Shown: one piece after another, positions 1-9,500 of the stretch
Numbering within the stretch: the first letter of the stretch is position 1
Layout of the letters: each line of letters begins with the position of its first letter
NCBI RefSeq assembly: GCF_900102335.1
Contig: NZ_FNBM01000001.1
Location: 682,001-746,000, forward strand
Reading direction: 5' to 3'
DNA length: 64,000 nucleotides
Source of the DNA: Phytopseudomonas seleniipraecipitans
Lineage (GTDB): Bacteria; Pseudomonadota; Gammaproteobacteria; Pseudomonadales; Pseudomonadaceae
Notes under the pieces: generated by a model
Database searches by the model: none
Seen by the model: only the letters and a program-made list of their open reading frames with translations
Told to the model about the DNA's origin: nothing
Position numbers and translations under genes: made by a program

Positions 1-438
1 GATTTCTCAATGGTTATCCCGCAGCTCGAGCGCCTCAAGGCCGTCGGTGTCGCTATCGCCATCGATGATTTCGGCAGCGGCTACAGCAACTGGGCCTACC
101 TGCGCGACATTCCAGCTGACACCGTAAAGCTTGATCGCTCATTCATGGACAACCTGCGCGCAGGGCAGAAGGACTGGATCATCGTGCGTGCGCTTATTTG
201 TCTGGCCAAGGAACTTGGGCTGCACATCGTCGCTGAAGGCATCGAGACGTCCAAGACCATGCAGGTCATCGGCGAATTGGGCTGTGAAGAAGCCCAGGGC
301 TTCTTCATCTCCCGGCCGTTGGAAAGCGCAGCCTTGGTAGCGTGGCTGGCAAAGCGGGCGGCCAGCACTGATGCAATGCCGAAGGTCGCTGACGCGCCGG
401 CGCCGTTCAGCACCAGCCTGGTGACCTGGCGCGCCTGA
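1..438 (+). CDS. EAL-domain cyclic-di-GMP phosphodiesterase, C-terminal part
   Basis: Only the last 145 codons are present; the frame is open to the window edge, so the start lies outside. The fragment matches the second half of an EAL domain: DDFGSGYS near residue 22, the LDRSFMDNL strand, the VAEGIET motif carrying a metal/catalytic Glu, and the closing QGFFISRPL. Active EAL domains hydrolyse cyclic-di-GMP to pGpG. The residues visible here are intact, but the EAL signature itself and any N-terminal sensor or GGDEF domain cannot be seen, so activity is not established. A hairpin follows at 509-536. Confidence 0.9.
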   Translation, partial: DFSMVIPQLERLKAVGVAIAIDDFGSGYSNWAYLRDIPADTVKLDRSFMDNLRAGQKDWIIVRALICLAKELGLHIVAEGIETSKTMQVIGELGCEEAQGFFISRPLESAALVAWLAKRAASTDAMPKVADAPAPFSTSLVTWRA

Positions 439-508
439 GGGCAGTGAGTCGCGTTGGCCCGGGGCTGCAATGATGCGCTGATCGGTATCGAAGCAGCTTG
501 CAGAGAGC

Positions 509-536
509 AGAACGCCGACCCAGTGGTCGGCGTTCT
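509..536 (+). terminator. Hairpin after the EAL gene
   Basis: A perfect 12-bp stem (AGAACGCCGACC and its complement) around the loop CAGT. The T tract is poor. It lies between the EAL gene and the convergent symporter gene, so it may terminate either transcript. Confidence 0.55.
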
Positions 537-580
537 TGCATCAGCGACGTGCAGGTCGCAGCGCGCGGAGCCGCTGTAGG

Positions 581-2047
581 CTAATTCTTCAGCGCCTGCG
601 TCGCTGCGGCGCTGTAGGTTTCCGCGCGGGTGGTGGGGTCGCTGCCGTCCCAGCATTCGATGTTCTTCAAGTCCGGCATGTCATCGCGGTGGAACACCGG
701 CTCCACACCCTGGGCACGTTGAGCCCGATAGTGTTTGAGCAACCGGGCAACGATGCCGGCCAGCGGCAGAATAGCGATCAGGTTGGTCAGTGCCAGCAGT
801 GGCATGAACACATCGGCCATCGACCACACCACCGAGACTTTGACGACCGAGCCGATCATCACGAACGCCAGTACCAGCACCCGGAACAGTTGCAGCCACA
901 GCTTGCCGCCAAACATGTACTGGATGTTCGACTCGCCGTAGTAGTAGTTGCCGACCACCGAGGTGAAGGCGAACAGCAGAATGGCAAAGGTCAGAAAGTG
1001 AATTGCCCAGTTGCCGAGCTCCTCGGCCAGCGCCCACTGCGTGAGGCTGGCGCCCATCGCGCCATCGCCGTAGGCGTGGCTGGGGTCGGCCAGCAGGATG
1101 ATGATGGCAGTCATGGTGCAGATCACCATGGTGTCGAAATACACGCCCAAGGTCTGCACCAGGCCCTGCTTGACCGGATGAGAGACCGACGCCGTGGCGC
1201 TGGCATTGGGCACCGAGCCCATGCCCGCTTCGTTGGAAAACAGGCCGCGGCGCATGCCCATCATGATCGCTGCGCCGACGCCGCCGCCGGCTATCTCACG
1301 AATGCCGAAGGCATGGGCAAAAATCTCGCCGAACATCGCCGGCACGCGGCCGATGTTGAGGATGATGACCAGCGTGCCGATGCCCAGATACAGCACCGCC
1401 ATCACCGGCACCACGGTCACCGATACCTTGGAAATGGTCTGCACACCGCCAAAGATGATCACGCCAGTCAGCGCCGTCAGCACGATGCCGATGCCCCACG
1501 CCAGTGTCTCGCTACCACCTTCGCCGCCGAACGAGGTCTGCATCGCATCGACGATGGAGTTGGCCTGCACTGAGTTGAACACCAGGCCATAGGTGATGCT
1601 GATCATTACCGCGAAGGTCACCGCCAGCCAACGCCAGCCCAGGGCCCGCTGAATGTAATAGGCCGGGCCGCCGTGGTAGCGGTACTGCTTGTCGGACTTG
1701 TAGAGCTGGCCGAGCGTGGATTCGACGAACGCCGTAGCGCCGCCGAGCATGGCCACCACCCACATCCAGAACACCGCGCCCGGCCCGCCCAGCGCGATCG
1801 CCGTGGCCACGCCAGCGATATTGCCGGTGCCGACCCGCGACGCCGCCGAGATGGTGAAGGCCTTGAAGGAGGAAATCGCCTCCTTGTCGCCATGGTTGCT
1901 CTCGAGAATGACCCGAAACATTTCGGGGATCATCCGCAGCTGCACGCCACGACACCTATAGGTCAGATAGACACCGCTAAGCAGCAGCATGGGAATCGCG
2001 AGGTAAGTCCAGAGCAGGCCGGAGAAGGCATCGAGCAACGCAGACAC
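581..2047 (-). CDS. Alanine/glycine:cation symporter (AGCS) family transporter
   Basis: A 488-residue multi-pass inner membrane protein. It carries the AGCS hallmark GTGNIAGVATAIALGGPG in the first third, then a QL(Y)KSDKQYRYHGGPAYYI loop and many hydrophobic segments. Family members import alanine or glycine with Na+ or H+. I place the start at a GTG at 2045-2047, because AAAGGAAG lies about 6 bases upstream and the next residues (SALLDAFSGLLW) are the usual N-terminus; the frame extends further upstream without membrane character. Its 5' side faces the 3' end of the TonB receptor gene, 255 bp away. Substrate is inferred from the family only. Confidence 0.9.
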   Translation of the reverse strand: MSALLDAFSGLLWTYLAIPMLLLSGVYLTYRCRGVQLRMIPEMFRVILESNHGDKEAISSFKAFTISAASRVGTGNIAGVATAIALGGPGAVFWMWVVAMLGGATAFVESTLGQLYKSDKQYRYHGGPAYYIQRALGWRWLAVTFAVMISITYGLVFNSVQANSIVDAMQTSFGGEGGSETLAWGIGIVLTALTGVIIFGGVQTISKVSVTVVPVMAVLYLGIGTLVIILNIGRVPAMFGEIFAHAFGIREIAGGGVGAAIMMGMRRGLFSNEAGMGSVPNASATASVSHPVKQGLVQTLGVYFDTMVICTMTAIIILLADPSHAYGDGAMGASLTQWALAEELGNWAIHFLTFAILLFAFTSVVGNYYYGESNIQYMFGGKLWLQLFRVLVLAFVMIGSVVKVSVVWSMADVFMPLLALTNLIAILPLAGIVARLLKHYRAQRAQGVEPVFHRDDMPDLKNIECWDGSDPTTRAETYSAAATQALKN

Positions 2048-2302
2048 AGGCGTCTTCCTTTGGTCGTCTTTATTCGAAGGGGCGCGAGGATAGGGCAATC
2101 CGCCCAAATCCCCAAACCTGATTCCACCATCGCAGGCCGAGACGGCTATCTTGATCCGCTGCAGCGTTACTGCGTTAGGGCTGGGAACAGGGCGATGGTT
2201 CAGGGAAACGAAGCGGCGAGCGCCGCTGCGTTGCATGCCTTTCAGGAAGCGCTGGCCAATGCCGTGTTGGCCAGCGAGCCGGAATCGGCGTGAAGCGGGG
2301 CT

Positions 2303-4423
2303 TTAGAACGCAGTGCGCAATACTGCGGTGAAGCTACGCGGCTCCCCATAGATGTTGTAGCCGTTGAGGTTGCCGACTCGGGCGTAATAATGGCGGTCGA
2401 ACAGGTTGTTGCCCATCAGCGCAATCGACGTTTGTTGGCTGAACTCGTAGCCGATCTGGCCGTTGGCTACCGCATAGCCGCCTTGGCTACGTAGCGGCGA
2501 GTCGCTGCTGCCGTCGGTGCCGCTGCTGATGTGCAGGCCGCCGCCGACAAACATCCCTTTGGCCGCGCCGTCCAGTATTCGGTATTTGGCATACGTCTTG
2601 AGGGAGTGGCGAGGCTCGTAAAGCGAGAACTTCTCGCCGCTTCGGCTTTGGTCTTCGACGTAGTGACTGGTCAGGTAGCTGTAACCGACGGAGAGATTCA
2701 GGCTGTCGCTCGGGCGCCCGGTGACCTCCATTTCCCAGCCTTCCACACGCACTTCACCGGCCGGCAGATAGAAGTTGGGGTTGTTCGGGTCAGCCATGGC
2801 GCGGTTGGTGTCGGTGGTTCGGAAGAGCGCCACGGACGCGCCAACGGTGCCGTCCAGGAACGATGCCTTGAGGCCCGTTTCCCATTGAGCGCCTACTCGT
2901 GGCTCCAACGTGGACCCGCTGGCCGTCTCCTGGCTTTGTGGCACGAAAATGTCCGAATAGCTGACATAGCCGTTGAGCGTGTCAGTGAAGGCGTAGATCA
3001 GCGCACCGTAGGGTGTGAATTCGCCGGTTTCTTTCTGCGTCGTCCGCCAGGCCGTAGCGGTGGCCGGCGCGACGTTGCGACTGCGACGTTCAAAGTTGCT
3101 GCTGCGGCCCCCGACTACCAGCGTCAGCGGGTCGGTGAGTGACCAACGCAACTGACCATACACGCCGTTCTGCTTCACCTCGTTTTCGGTACCGTTGCTG
3201 TAGACAAAATCCGGCTCGGGCACGAGGTCCGGATTGTTCAGCGGTACACCGCGCAATACCGGCGCGTTGACGCTGCGCGCGTGGCTCAGGTAACGATCCC
3301 GATTGAAGCCTATGGTTGCGTGGTGCGTGCGGCCGAGCGCAGCGAAAGGGCCGGAAAGATAAAGATCGAACGCGTTGCGCTGGTTATCGCTGTCGTTGCT
3401 GCGGCGGTTGTAGCTGGCGATCATGCCTGTGTTGGGGTCGACGCCCGTGTTGGGTGAAGGAAAGGCATCCTTCCAGAATTTGTCCTGGGTGCGGTTGAGT
3501 AGCTTGCCCTTGAGCTGCCAGTCATTGGCGAAGGCATGTTCGATGTCCAGTGCGACCTCGGTGGTCTCGTAGGAGAAGCGGCTCCACTTGGGGTAGACAT
3601 GAGTCGAGCGCGGCACGTCGAGGAAACGGCCGTCGCTATAAGCTGGGAGCCCCATGCTCGGTGAGTCCATGTGGTCTTCCTGGTGCGCGCCGCTCAGCGA
3701 TACCACGGTATCCGGCGTGAGCTGGTAGTCGAGCGTGGCGTAGGTCAGCCATTTCTTCTTGTGGCTTACATCCCAGAAATAATCTTGCTCCTGCCAACTG
3801 GCGACGACGCGGCTGCGCAGGCGCCCTTCGGCGTCCAGTGGCGCACCGGCATCGACGGTAACGCGGTGGTTGTCCCACGAGCCTGTGGCGGTGCTAAGTG
3901 ATACGCCAGGCTCGCTCAGGCCACGCTTTCTCACCATATTCACCAAGCCGCCTCCCTGACCGGAGCCCATGAACAACGCCGCCGGGCCGCGCAGTACTTC
4001 GACGCGGTCGTAGATCGCCATGTCGAACTCCTGAATGCCGGAGCTTCCGCCGTAGACCGGGATGCCGTCGTAAGCCATGTCCAGCGAATAGCCGCGGGAG
4101 TAGTACTGGTGCGTGATCGAGTCCCACGGCGCTACGGAAACGCCCGTCACTTCGTTGAGCACGTCGGCGAGGGTCAGCAGGTTCTGGTCGGCCATGCGCG
4201 TTTGAGTCACCACGCTCACTGACTGCGGCACATCAATCGGTGCCAATGCGACCTTACTGCCGACGGTCACGGTATCGGCCTGGTAGCTCCCCGGAGCATC
4301 GGTCTGCCGGGCACTCACCACGGTGCCGGGCAAGACCGTTGAGCGCTCGTCGGCCCATAGGTCAGGGGTAAAGGATACCAATGCCGATAAAGCGAAATAG
4401 CGGTAGTAAGGAGCTTTGCTCAT
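2303..4423 (-). CDS. TonB-dependent siderophore receptor
   Basis: A 706-residue outer membrane receptor. A signal peptide (MSKAPYYRYFALSALVSFTPDLWA) is followed directly by a plug domain with DVPQSVSVVTQTRMADQ and VLRGPAALFMGSGQGGGLVN, then a 22-strand-type beta barrel ending in the terminal Phe of an outer membrane protein (VLRTAF). No N-terminal signalling domain is present, so it is not an FpvA/FecA-type transducer. Plug and barrel resemble ferric-siderophore receptors (FhuA/FoxA class). The start is the Met before the signal peptide; an upstream in-frame start would add a non-signal extension. An AT-rich inverted repeat about 73 bp upstream is a candidate operator. The siderophore cannot be named from sequence. 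Confidence 0.92.
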   Translation of the reverse strand: MSKAPYYRYFALSALVSFTPDLWADERSTVLPGTVVSARQTDAPGSYQADTVTVGSKVALAPIDVPQSVSVVTQTRMADQNLLTLADVLNEVTGVSVAPWDSITHQYYSRGYSLDMAYDGIPVYGGSSGIQEFDMAIYDRVEVLRGPAALFMGSGQGGGLVNMVRKRGLSEPGVSLSTATGSWDNHRVTVDAGAPLDAEGRLRSRVVASWQEQDYFWDVSHKKKWLTYATLDYQLTPDTVVSLSGAHQEDHMDSPSMGLPAYSDGRFLDVPRSTHVYPKWSRFSYETTEVALDIEHAFANDWQLKGKLLNRTQDKFWKDAFPSPNTGVDPNTGMIASYNRRSNDSDNQRNAFDLYLSGPFAALGRTHHATIGFNRDRYLSHARSVNAPVLRGVPLNNPDLVPEPDFVYSNGTENEVKQNGVYGQLRWSLTDPLTLVVGGRSSNFERRSRNVAPATATAWRTTQKETGEFTPYGALIYAFTDTLNGYVSYSDIFVPQSQETASGSTLEPRVGAQWETGLKASFLDGTVGASVALFRTTDTNRAMADPNNPNFYLPAGEVRVEGWEMEVTGRPSDSLNLSVGYSYLTSHYVEDQSRSGEKFSLYEPRHSLKTYAKYRILDGAAKGMFVGGGLHISSGTDGSSDSPLRSQGGYAVANGQIGYEFSQQTSIALMGNNLFDRHYYARVGNLNGYNIYGEPRSFTAVLRTAF

Positions 4424-4495
4424 GGTGGATATCCAGCGCGGATGGCCTGTGGGAGCAAAGGGGAGGCCCCTTCGCGACAAAGTTGCGAAGGGTAT

Positions 4496-4517
4496 TTGAT
4501 ATGTTATGTTATATCAA
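4496..4517. promoter_or_regulatory. Inverted repeat upstream of the TonB receptor, candidate operator
   Basis: Arms TTGATAT and ATATCAA are separated by 8 bases in an AT-rich patch of an otherwise GC-rich region. A second palindrome, ATCAATATTGAT (4513-4524), overlaps it. Position 73-95 bp upstream of the receptor start fits an iron-dependent control site, but the match to the Fur consensus is only partial. Confidence 0.4.
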
Positions 4518-4570
4518 TATTGATGTGGGCAGCGTTTGCCATGGCCGCACGGTGTATGACCCAGCTCTCA

Positions 4571-4708
4571 TTTGCGATCGTTCCCACGCTCTGCGTGGTA
4601 ACGCATTGGCAGGATGCTCTGCATCCATACATTGATCTCTGAGCCCGCAAACCGTGGCGCAAAGCGCCATAGATTGAGTGCCCACGCAGAGCGTGGGCAC
4701 TATCGGCT
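4571..4708. repeat. Hairpin-rich repeat element, copy 1
   Basis: A 138-bp element made of four short hairpins. The two left ones share the core GCTCTGC and the two right ones its complement GCAGAGC, so the whole unit is a large imperfect inverted repeat. It is closely similar to copy 2 at 4827-4965. One inner hairpin reads GGATGCTCTGCATCC here against GGACGCTCTGCGTCC in copy 2, a compensatory pair of changes. It resembles REP/BIME- or MITE-type intergenic elements of pseudomonads. No transposase is nearby. Confidence 0.75.
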
Positions 4709-4734
4709 GCCAGACAGTCGGCCCAGCAGCCGAT

Positions 4735-4822
4735 CTACGGAATCAGCTTGGCGGCCCGTAGCTGCTCGAACACCGCGAAGAACGCGTCGTCGCTGGCCTG
4801 GTAGTCGAGGAAGCCCAGCTTC
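4735..4822 (-). pseudogene. Duplicated 3'-end fragment of the adjacent SDR gene
   Basis: About 88 bp that translate in frame as the last 28 residues of the neighbouring SDR protein (GFLDYQASDDAFFAV through KLIP) followed by a TAG stop at 4735-4737. The real gene ends KLVP with TAA. Only a few substitutions separate the copies. The fragment is cut at its upstream side, where the second repeat element begins, and has no start or ribosome-binding site. Confidence 0.85.
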
Positions 4823-4826
4823 GACT

Positions 4827-4965
4827 TTTGCGATCGTTCCCACGCTCTGCGTGGGAACGCACCGGGCAGGACGCTCTGCGTCCATACATCGGTCTCTGAG
4901 TTCGCAAATCGTGGCGCAGAGCGCCACAGGCTGAATGCCCACGCAGAGCGTGGGAACTATCGGCT
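4827..4965. repeat. Hairpin-rich repeat element, copy 2
   Basis: Second copy of the 138-bp element, offset about 256 bp from copy 1. Its four hairpins are perfect or nearly so: CCCACGCTCTGCGTGGG, GGACGCTCTGCGTCC, GTGGCGCAGAGCGCCAC and CCCACGCAGAGCGTGGG. Together with the gene fragment at 4735-4822 it forms an imperfect tandem duplication of a unit containing the element plus the SDR 3' end. Confidence 0.75.
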
Positions 4966-4993
4966 CGCTTGGCGAGATGGCACCGTCAATCTG

Positions 4994-6055
4994 TTACGGA
5001 ACCAGCTTGGCGGCCCGTAGCTGCTCGAACACCGCGAAGAACGCGTCGTCGCTAGCCTGATAGTCGAGGAAGCCCAGCTTGCGGCTTTTCGACATGTCGG
5101 TGACCACTTCGATGGGGCGGCCCAGGTCGGCGTCGGTGTGCCACGGGGAGATCAGGCGGGTGATGTCGGCTTCGGCGAGGCGTTGCTCGGCGGCAAGCTT
5201 GCGCCAGATGTCAGCATCGCCGGCCATCTGCTCTTCCAGGGGCGCGGGTTGGCCGTCGAATGCAGCGGCTTCGATGCCGAACCACTCGGCGATACGCTGC
5301 CACATCCAGCTCCAGCGGAACACGTCACCGTTGACGATATTGAAGGCCTGGTTGGCGGCTGCCGGGGTGGTCGAGGCCCAATGCAGCTGCTTGGCCAGTT
5401 GGCGCGAGTCGGTCATGTCGGTGAGGCTGTTCCACTGCACGGCTGAACCCGGGAAGCGGAACGGCCGGCCGGTTTCGCGGCAGATTGAGGCGTAGACGGC
5501 GAGGGTGGTCGCCATGTTCATCGCGTTGCCGACTGCCACGCCGGTAATGGTGTGCGGGCGGTGAACGCTCCAGGTGAAGCCATCGCGCTCCGCAGCGGCG
5601 AACACTTCATCTTCCTGGGCGTAGTAGAAGTTTTCCACGTCCAGACGGCCCTGCTCCTCGCGGAACGGTGTCTGCGGCAGGCTGCCCTTGCCATAGGCTT
5701 CGAATGGGCCGAGGTAGTGTTTGAGGCCGGTAACCAACGCGACGTGTCTGACGCTGCCAGCCGCGCGCAGTGCGTCGAGCACGTTGCGAATCATCGCCGC
5801 GTTGACGCGAATGTTCTCCGCCTCAGTGGCCTGGCGTGCCCAGGTGGTGAGGTACACGTGGGTGGGCTTCAGGCCTTCGAGCGCGGTTGCCAGCGAGGCC
5901 AGGTCGAGCAGGTCGGCGGCCAATGGGGTGATGTTGTCGGCGGCCTTGGGGTTACGGGCAAGGCCGGTGACCTGCCAACCCTGGTCGGCCAACAAGCGGG
6001 AGGTGGCGCTGCCAACGATGCCGCTAGCGCCAACAACCAGTGCGTGATGTGTCAT
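4994..6055 (-). CDS. SDR family oxidoreductase (PRISE/progesterone-5-beta-reductase-like)
   Basis: A 353-residue atypical short-chain dehydrogenase. The N-terminus ALVVGASGIVGSATSRLLA is an NAD(P)-binding GxxGxxG Rossmann motif. The body (LKHYLGPFEAYGKG, FYYAQEDEVF, SVHRPHTITG) matches the PRISE group, which reduces enones and differs from classical SDRs in its active-site motif. The start is chosen because AGAGGAA lies 7-8 bases before the ATG at 6055; the longer upstream frame has no SDR features. It is divergent from an HxlR regulator 85 bp away, a common arrangement for a regulator and its target oxidoreductase. The last 28 codons are duplicated downstream. Confidence 0.88.
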   Translation of the reverse strand: MTHHALVVGASGIVGSATSRLLADQGWQVTGLARNPKAADNITPLAADLLDLASLATALEGLKPTHVYLTTWARQATEAENIRVNAAMIRNVLDALRAAGSVRHVALVTGLKHYLGPFEAYGKGSLPQTPFREEQGRLDVENFYYAQEDEVFAAAERDGFTWSVHRPHTITGVAVGNAMNMATTLAVYASICRETGRPFRFPGSAVQWNSLTDMTDSRQLAKQLHWASTTPAAANQAFNIVNGDVFRWSWMWQRIAEWFGIEAAAFDGQPAPLEEQMAGDADIWRKLAAEQRLAEADITRLISPWHTDADLGRPIEVVTDMSKSRKLGFLDYQASDDAFFAVFEQLRAAKLVP

Positions 6056-6140
6056 TAGATATTCCTCTGCAGATAGAGCATTGGCACCATAGCGAGGCTG
6101 TGAACTCAAACCAAGACGGCACCAAAAGGTAACCACCCCG

Positions 6141-6521
6141 ATGCAAACCGGAACACCCGAAGAACAATGGCGAGAAGACTGCGCGCCGCGCCGTGTGCTG
6201 GAACTGTTTTCCACCAAGTGGACGAGCATGATCCTGCACACCGTGCACGCACGCCACGGCGGCAGCGCCCGCACGGGCGTGCTGCACCGCAGCCTGCCCG
6301 GTATTTCGAAAAAGATGCTGGTACAGACGCTACGCGAACTGGAGTCCAGTGGCCTGATCAACCGGCACGTGCACGACAGCGTGCCGCCTACGGTCGAGTA
6401 TTCGCTCACCGAACTCGGTCAGCGTCTGGTCGAGCCCATCGAACTGATCTACGACTGGGCACGCCTCAATGCACCTGCACTCGATGCGTTACAACCGCGG
6501 CAGTCATCGCGCAGGCGTTGA
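6141..6521 (+). CDS. HxlR family transcriptional regulator
   Basis: A 126-residue winged-helix protein, the usual HxlR length. The HxlR core is visible: a Cys near residue 14 (EDCAPRRVLELF), TKWTSMILHTV, the recognition region LPGISKKMLVQTLRELESSGLI and the wing PTVEYSLTELGQ. Members are often repressors that respond to aldehydes, quinones or oxidants, sometimes through the N-terminal Cys. It is transcribed away from the SDR gene, so control of that gene and of itself is the likely role; this is inferred from layout. Confidence 0.92.
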   Translation: MQTGTPEEQWREDCAPRRVLELFSTKWTSMILHTVHARHGGSARTGVLHRSLPGISKKMLVQTLRELESSGLINRHVHDSVPPTVEYSLTELGQRLVEPIELIYDWARLNAPALDALQPRQSSRRR

Positions 6522-6542
6522 GCGGTCGTAGCGCGCTGAGAG

Positions 6543-6573
6543 GATCGTTCCTACGCGGCGCGCGGGAACGATC
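6543..6573. terminator. Hairpin between convergent hxlR-type and hrpK-like genes
   Basis: Perfect 9-bp arms GATCGTTCC/GGAACGATC around a 13-base GC-rich loop, sitting between two convergent genes. There is no clear T tract. The arm sequence resembles the edge of the 138-bp repeat elements at 4.6-5.0 kb, so it may be a relic of that family. Confidence 0.45.
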
Positions 6574-6584
6574 GCCGATCAGTT

Positions 6585-9500
6585 TCAGGAACCGACAGTC
6601 GAACCGCGGTCCATGCGGGTTTCCAGGTTGTCGCCGTCGCCTTTGTAATCGTCGTGTTGGCCGTCCCAGTAGGTGTGGCCGCGGTCGACGAAATAGTCGT
6701 ATTCGTCGCTGCGGTATTCGAAGATGCTCTGGTCGTCTGGCGTGTCGCGCTGGCCGTAGCCGTGCATGTATTCGTCGAGGAATTCGAAACGGCGCAGACC
6801 GTCGTCGGTGAGCAGGTCATCGCCTTCCAGGTCGGTGAACAGATCCTTGAGGCTGTCGCGGTAGTCGTCGAGTTTCTTGTTGTACTTGATGTCTTCGATG
6901 ATGGTGAAGGGCAGGGTTGCGATGGTCAGTGCGGCGGATATCCAGAACAGTGGGCCGACTGCGGCGCGAGCGAAGCTGATCTTGGCCAAGGCACCGGCCG
7001 AGGCCGCACCACCGCCTACACCGAAGGCGCCTGCAGCCACGGTGATGGCGCCTTGGGCAATCATCGCCTTGTCGCCGCTGTCGGCACCTTTCTTGATCAT
7101 CAAGCCGCCTAGCACGGTGTCAGCCACGCCGACAAAGGTATTGGCGCCAGCATCCAGCACACGCAGGAAAGCGCCCGCGCCGCGGCTGAAGGCGTTGGAG
7201 TCGGCGAGCACCGGCGTGCCACTGAAGCCTTCTTTCATGCCCTTGATGACTTCCTTGTAATCGGATTGCGACAGGTCGAGCTTGTCGGCCATCTTGGCGT
7301 CGTCGGCCAGCGGTGCGCTGGCCAGCAGTTCGTCGAGGTTGGTCTGGAAGCGCGCGCCAATTTCGGAGGTGAACGGGCGAGTGTCTGGCAGATCCTTGCC
7401 AAAGATTTCCGGCAGCGATTTGTCCAGCCCAAGCATGGCGTTGACGTGGCTGCCGTTGACGGTGTCGAGGATGTTGGTGCCCAGGTTGACGAAGTGCTGG
7501 CTGGCGCCGAAGAAGGCGACCATCTCCTTGGCGATGGCCAGGCGTTCTTCCGGCGTACCGCCAAGCTTGCCGCCAGCCATCTGGTAGATGCCCGAAGCCA
7601 GGGAAATCAGCCCGCCAGCCGAGCCCAGGGTACCGTTGCTGTTGAGCACGCTGATGGCCGAGAGCATGCCGCCCCCGGTCTTTTCGTTGAGCGCTTTGTA
7701 AACGTCCTTTTTCATCAGGTCGTCGATATCGCCCTGGGTTACTTCGCCATTCTTGATGAAACGGTCACCCAACTCCTGCAGCGCCTTGCCGAAATCCTTG
7801 GCGGTCTGCTTGTCACCGAGGAATTCATTGATGAACTTGTCGAGGCTTTCGGCGGTGCGCCGCGGCAGATCCACGCCTGCTTTTTTCAGGGCGGTGAGCA
7901 CCGTCTTGACCACATCCTGGGTGGCCAGGGCGAGGTTGTCGTCGTTGACCAGCTCAGGGTTGGCCATGAGCTTGTCGAGGTCGACGATGGTGGCATCGAG
8001 CTGCAACTTCTGGGCGAACTCGGCCGCTTTTTCCGGGTTGGCGATCGCCAGCTGCGAATAGGTTTCGCGGATGTCGGCGGCGGCCAGGTCGTCTTTGTTG
8101 TTTTCCTGCAAGTCGCGGATGTGTTTGACGTATCCCTCGCTGAAGGCCATGTCTTCGAGCTTCTTGATGACCTCGTCCTTGTTGGGCAGGGTATCGAGTG
8201 CGCTTTTCTGCGCCTCGAGGAAATCCTTTTGCACGGCTTCGCTGGAAAACAGCGTGGTCAGCTGCTCGTCGACCTTGCGACCGTCGATGATGGTTTCGAA
8301 ATCGTCCCCTTTGGTCCCACTGGTGCTCTGGCCCTTGCCAATGTCGAGGGTGACCATATCCAGGCCACCATCCAGGGCGCCCTGGGCGCGCAGGGCGCGG
8401 AACATTTTGGCGCGGTCGTCATCATCCTTGATCGAGCCGTCTTCGATGCCCTTTTTCCAGCCGTCGATGACCTTCTGCCAGGTCAGTTCGCTGACGGTGA
8501 GCGTGCGCTTGCTGTCTTTGGGGTCTTTTTCGCTGGTCTCCATGTTGCCGATATCCAGCTCTCCGGTTTCCGGCAGCTTGCTGTCGCCGCGCGCGTCATC
8601 GACCATCTCTAGGTTGTTGCGTCGGCCCTGGTCTTCCGCGACGAGGCGCTCGTACATCTGCGGGCTCAGCTCGCGCGACACGATGACCTTGCGGCTGTTA
8701 TCGCCGTCGAAGATCTCAGCCCGAACGAAGCCATCGCCGACTTCGCCTTCTACGCCGATGGTGGCGCCGGAGATTTCCTCGCTGGTCAGGTAATCGTCCG
8801 GGTGCAGCATGGCGTAGCCTTCCTTTTCCTGCTCATTGGCCTTGAGCATGATCTCGGCATTTTTCTTGAGTTGGGCGAACAGTTCCGGGCTCACGGCTTC
8901 GGCGACCGCGACCTTGTCGCCGTCCCAGGTTTCGTAGGTGATCAGCCCGTTATCGCCGACATTGCCTTCCCAGCGAATGGCCTTGTACTCGGCGTAGTCA
9001 GGCGCGTCGCCGTCACGGCCGAGTAAGCTGTGGCCGTCTGCCTGGGCACGGTCCATGGCGCCGCGGGAGTCGGGGTTGCTGATGAGGGTTTCCATTTTGC
9101 TCAGGTAGTCGAACAGGCCGGGGTTGTCGTCCTTGTGCAGTACCACCTTCTCGTCGCCATTGTGGTAACGGATCACGCCGGGGCCCATCTCGTCGACCTT
9201 GCCAACACCCAGGCCGCTGTAAGGCGGCCATTGTTCGTTGTCGGTGGCGCGCCGGTAGCCGTCTTCTTCGCTGGCCTTGATGCCATCGAGCGACTCCTTG
9301 AAGCCCTCGAGCTTGGCGAACAGTTCCGGGTTGTCAGCCTTGGCGAGCACCACGCCGTCACCGTCGCTGTTGCGGTAGCGAATCACCTCGGGAGAGAGGC
9401 TTTCAATTGCCTGGTAGTCGCGCAGGCTGTCCGGGGCGGTGTCGTCCTTGCCTGCTCGGCGGTCACCATCGTCGGTAGCCTGGTTGAGGGTCTTGAGGGT

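Noticed and set aside
2199..2293. Short coding-like tail (MVQGNEAASAAALHAF...) between the symporter and TonB receptor genes
   Set aside because: Only about 32 codons with Ala-rich content, no ribosome-binding site and no upstream partner; too weak to call.
7266..8612. Long open frame of 448 codons opposite the hrpK-like gene
   Set aside because: It lies entirely antisense to a well-supported gene, has low-complexity Val/Gly/Asp-rich content and no family motif; typical of GC-rich DNA.
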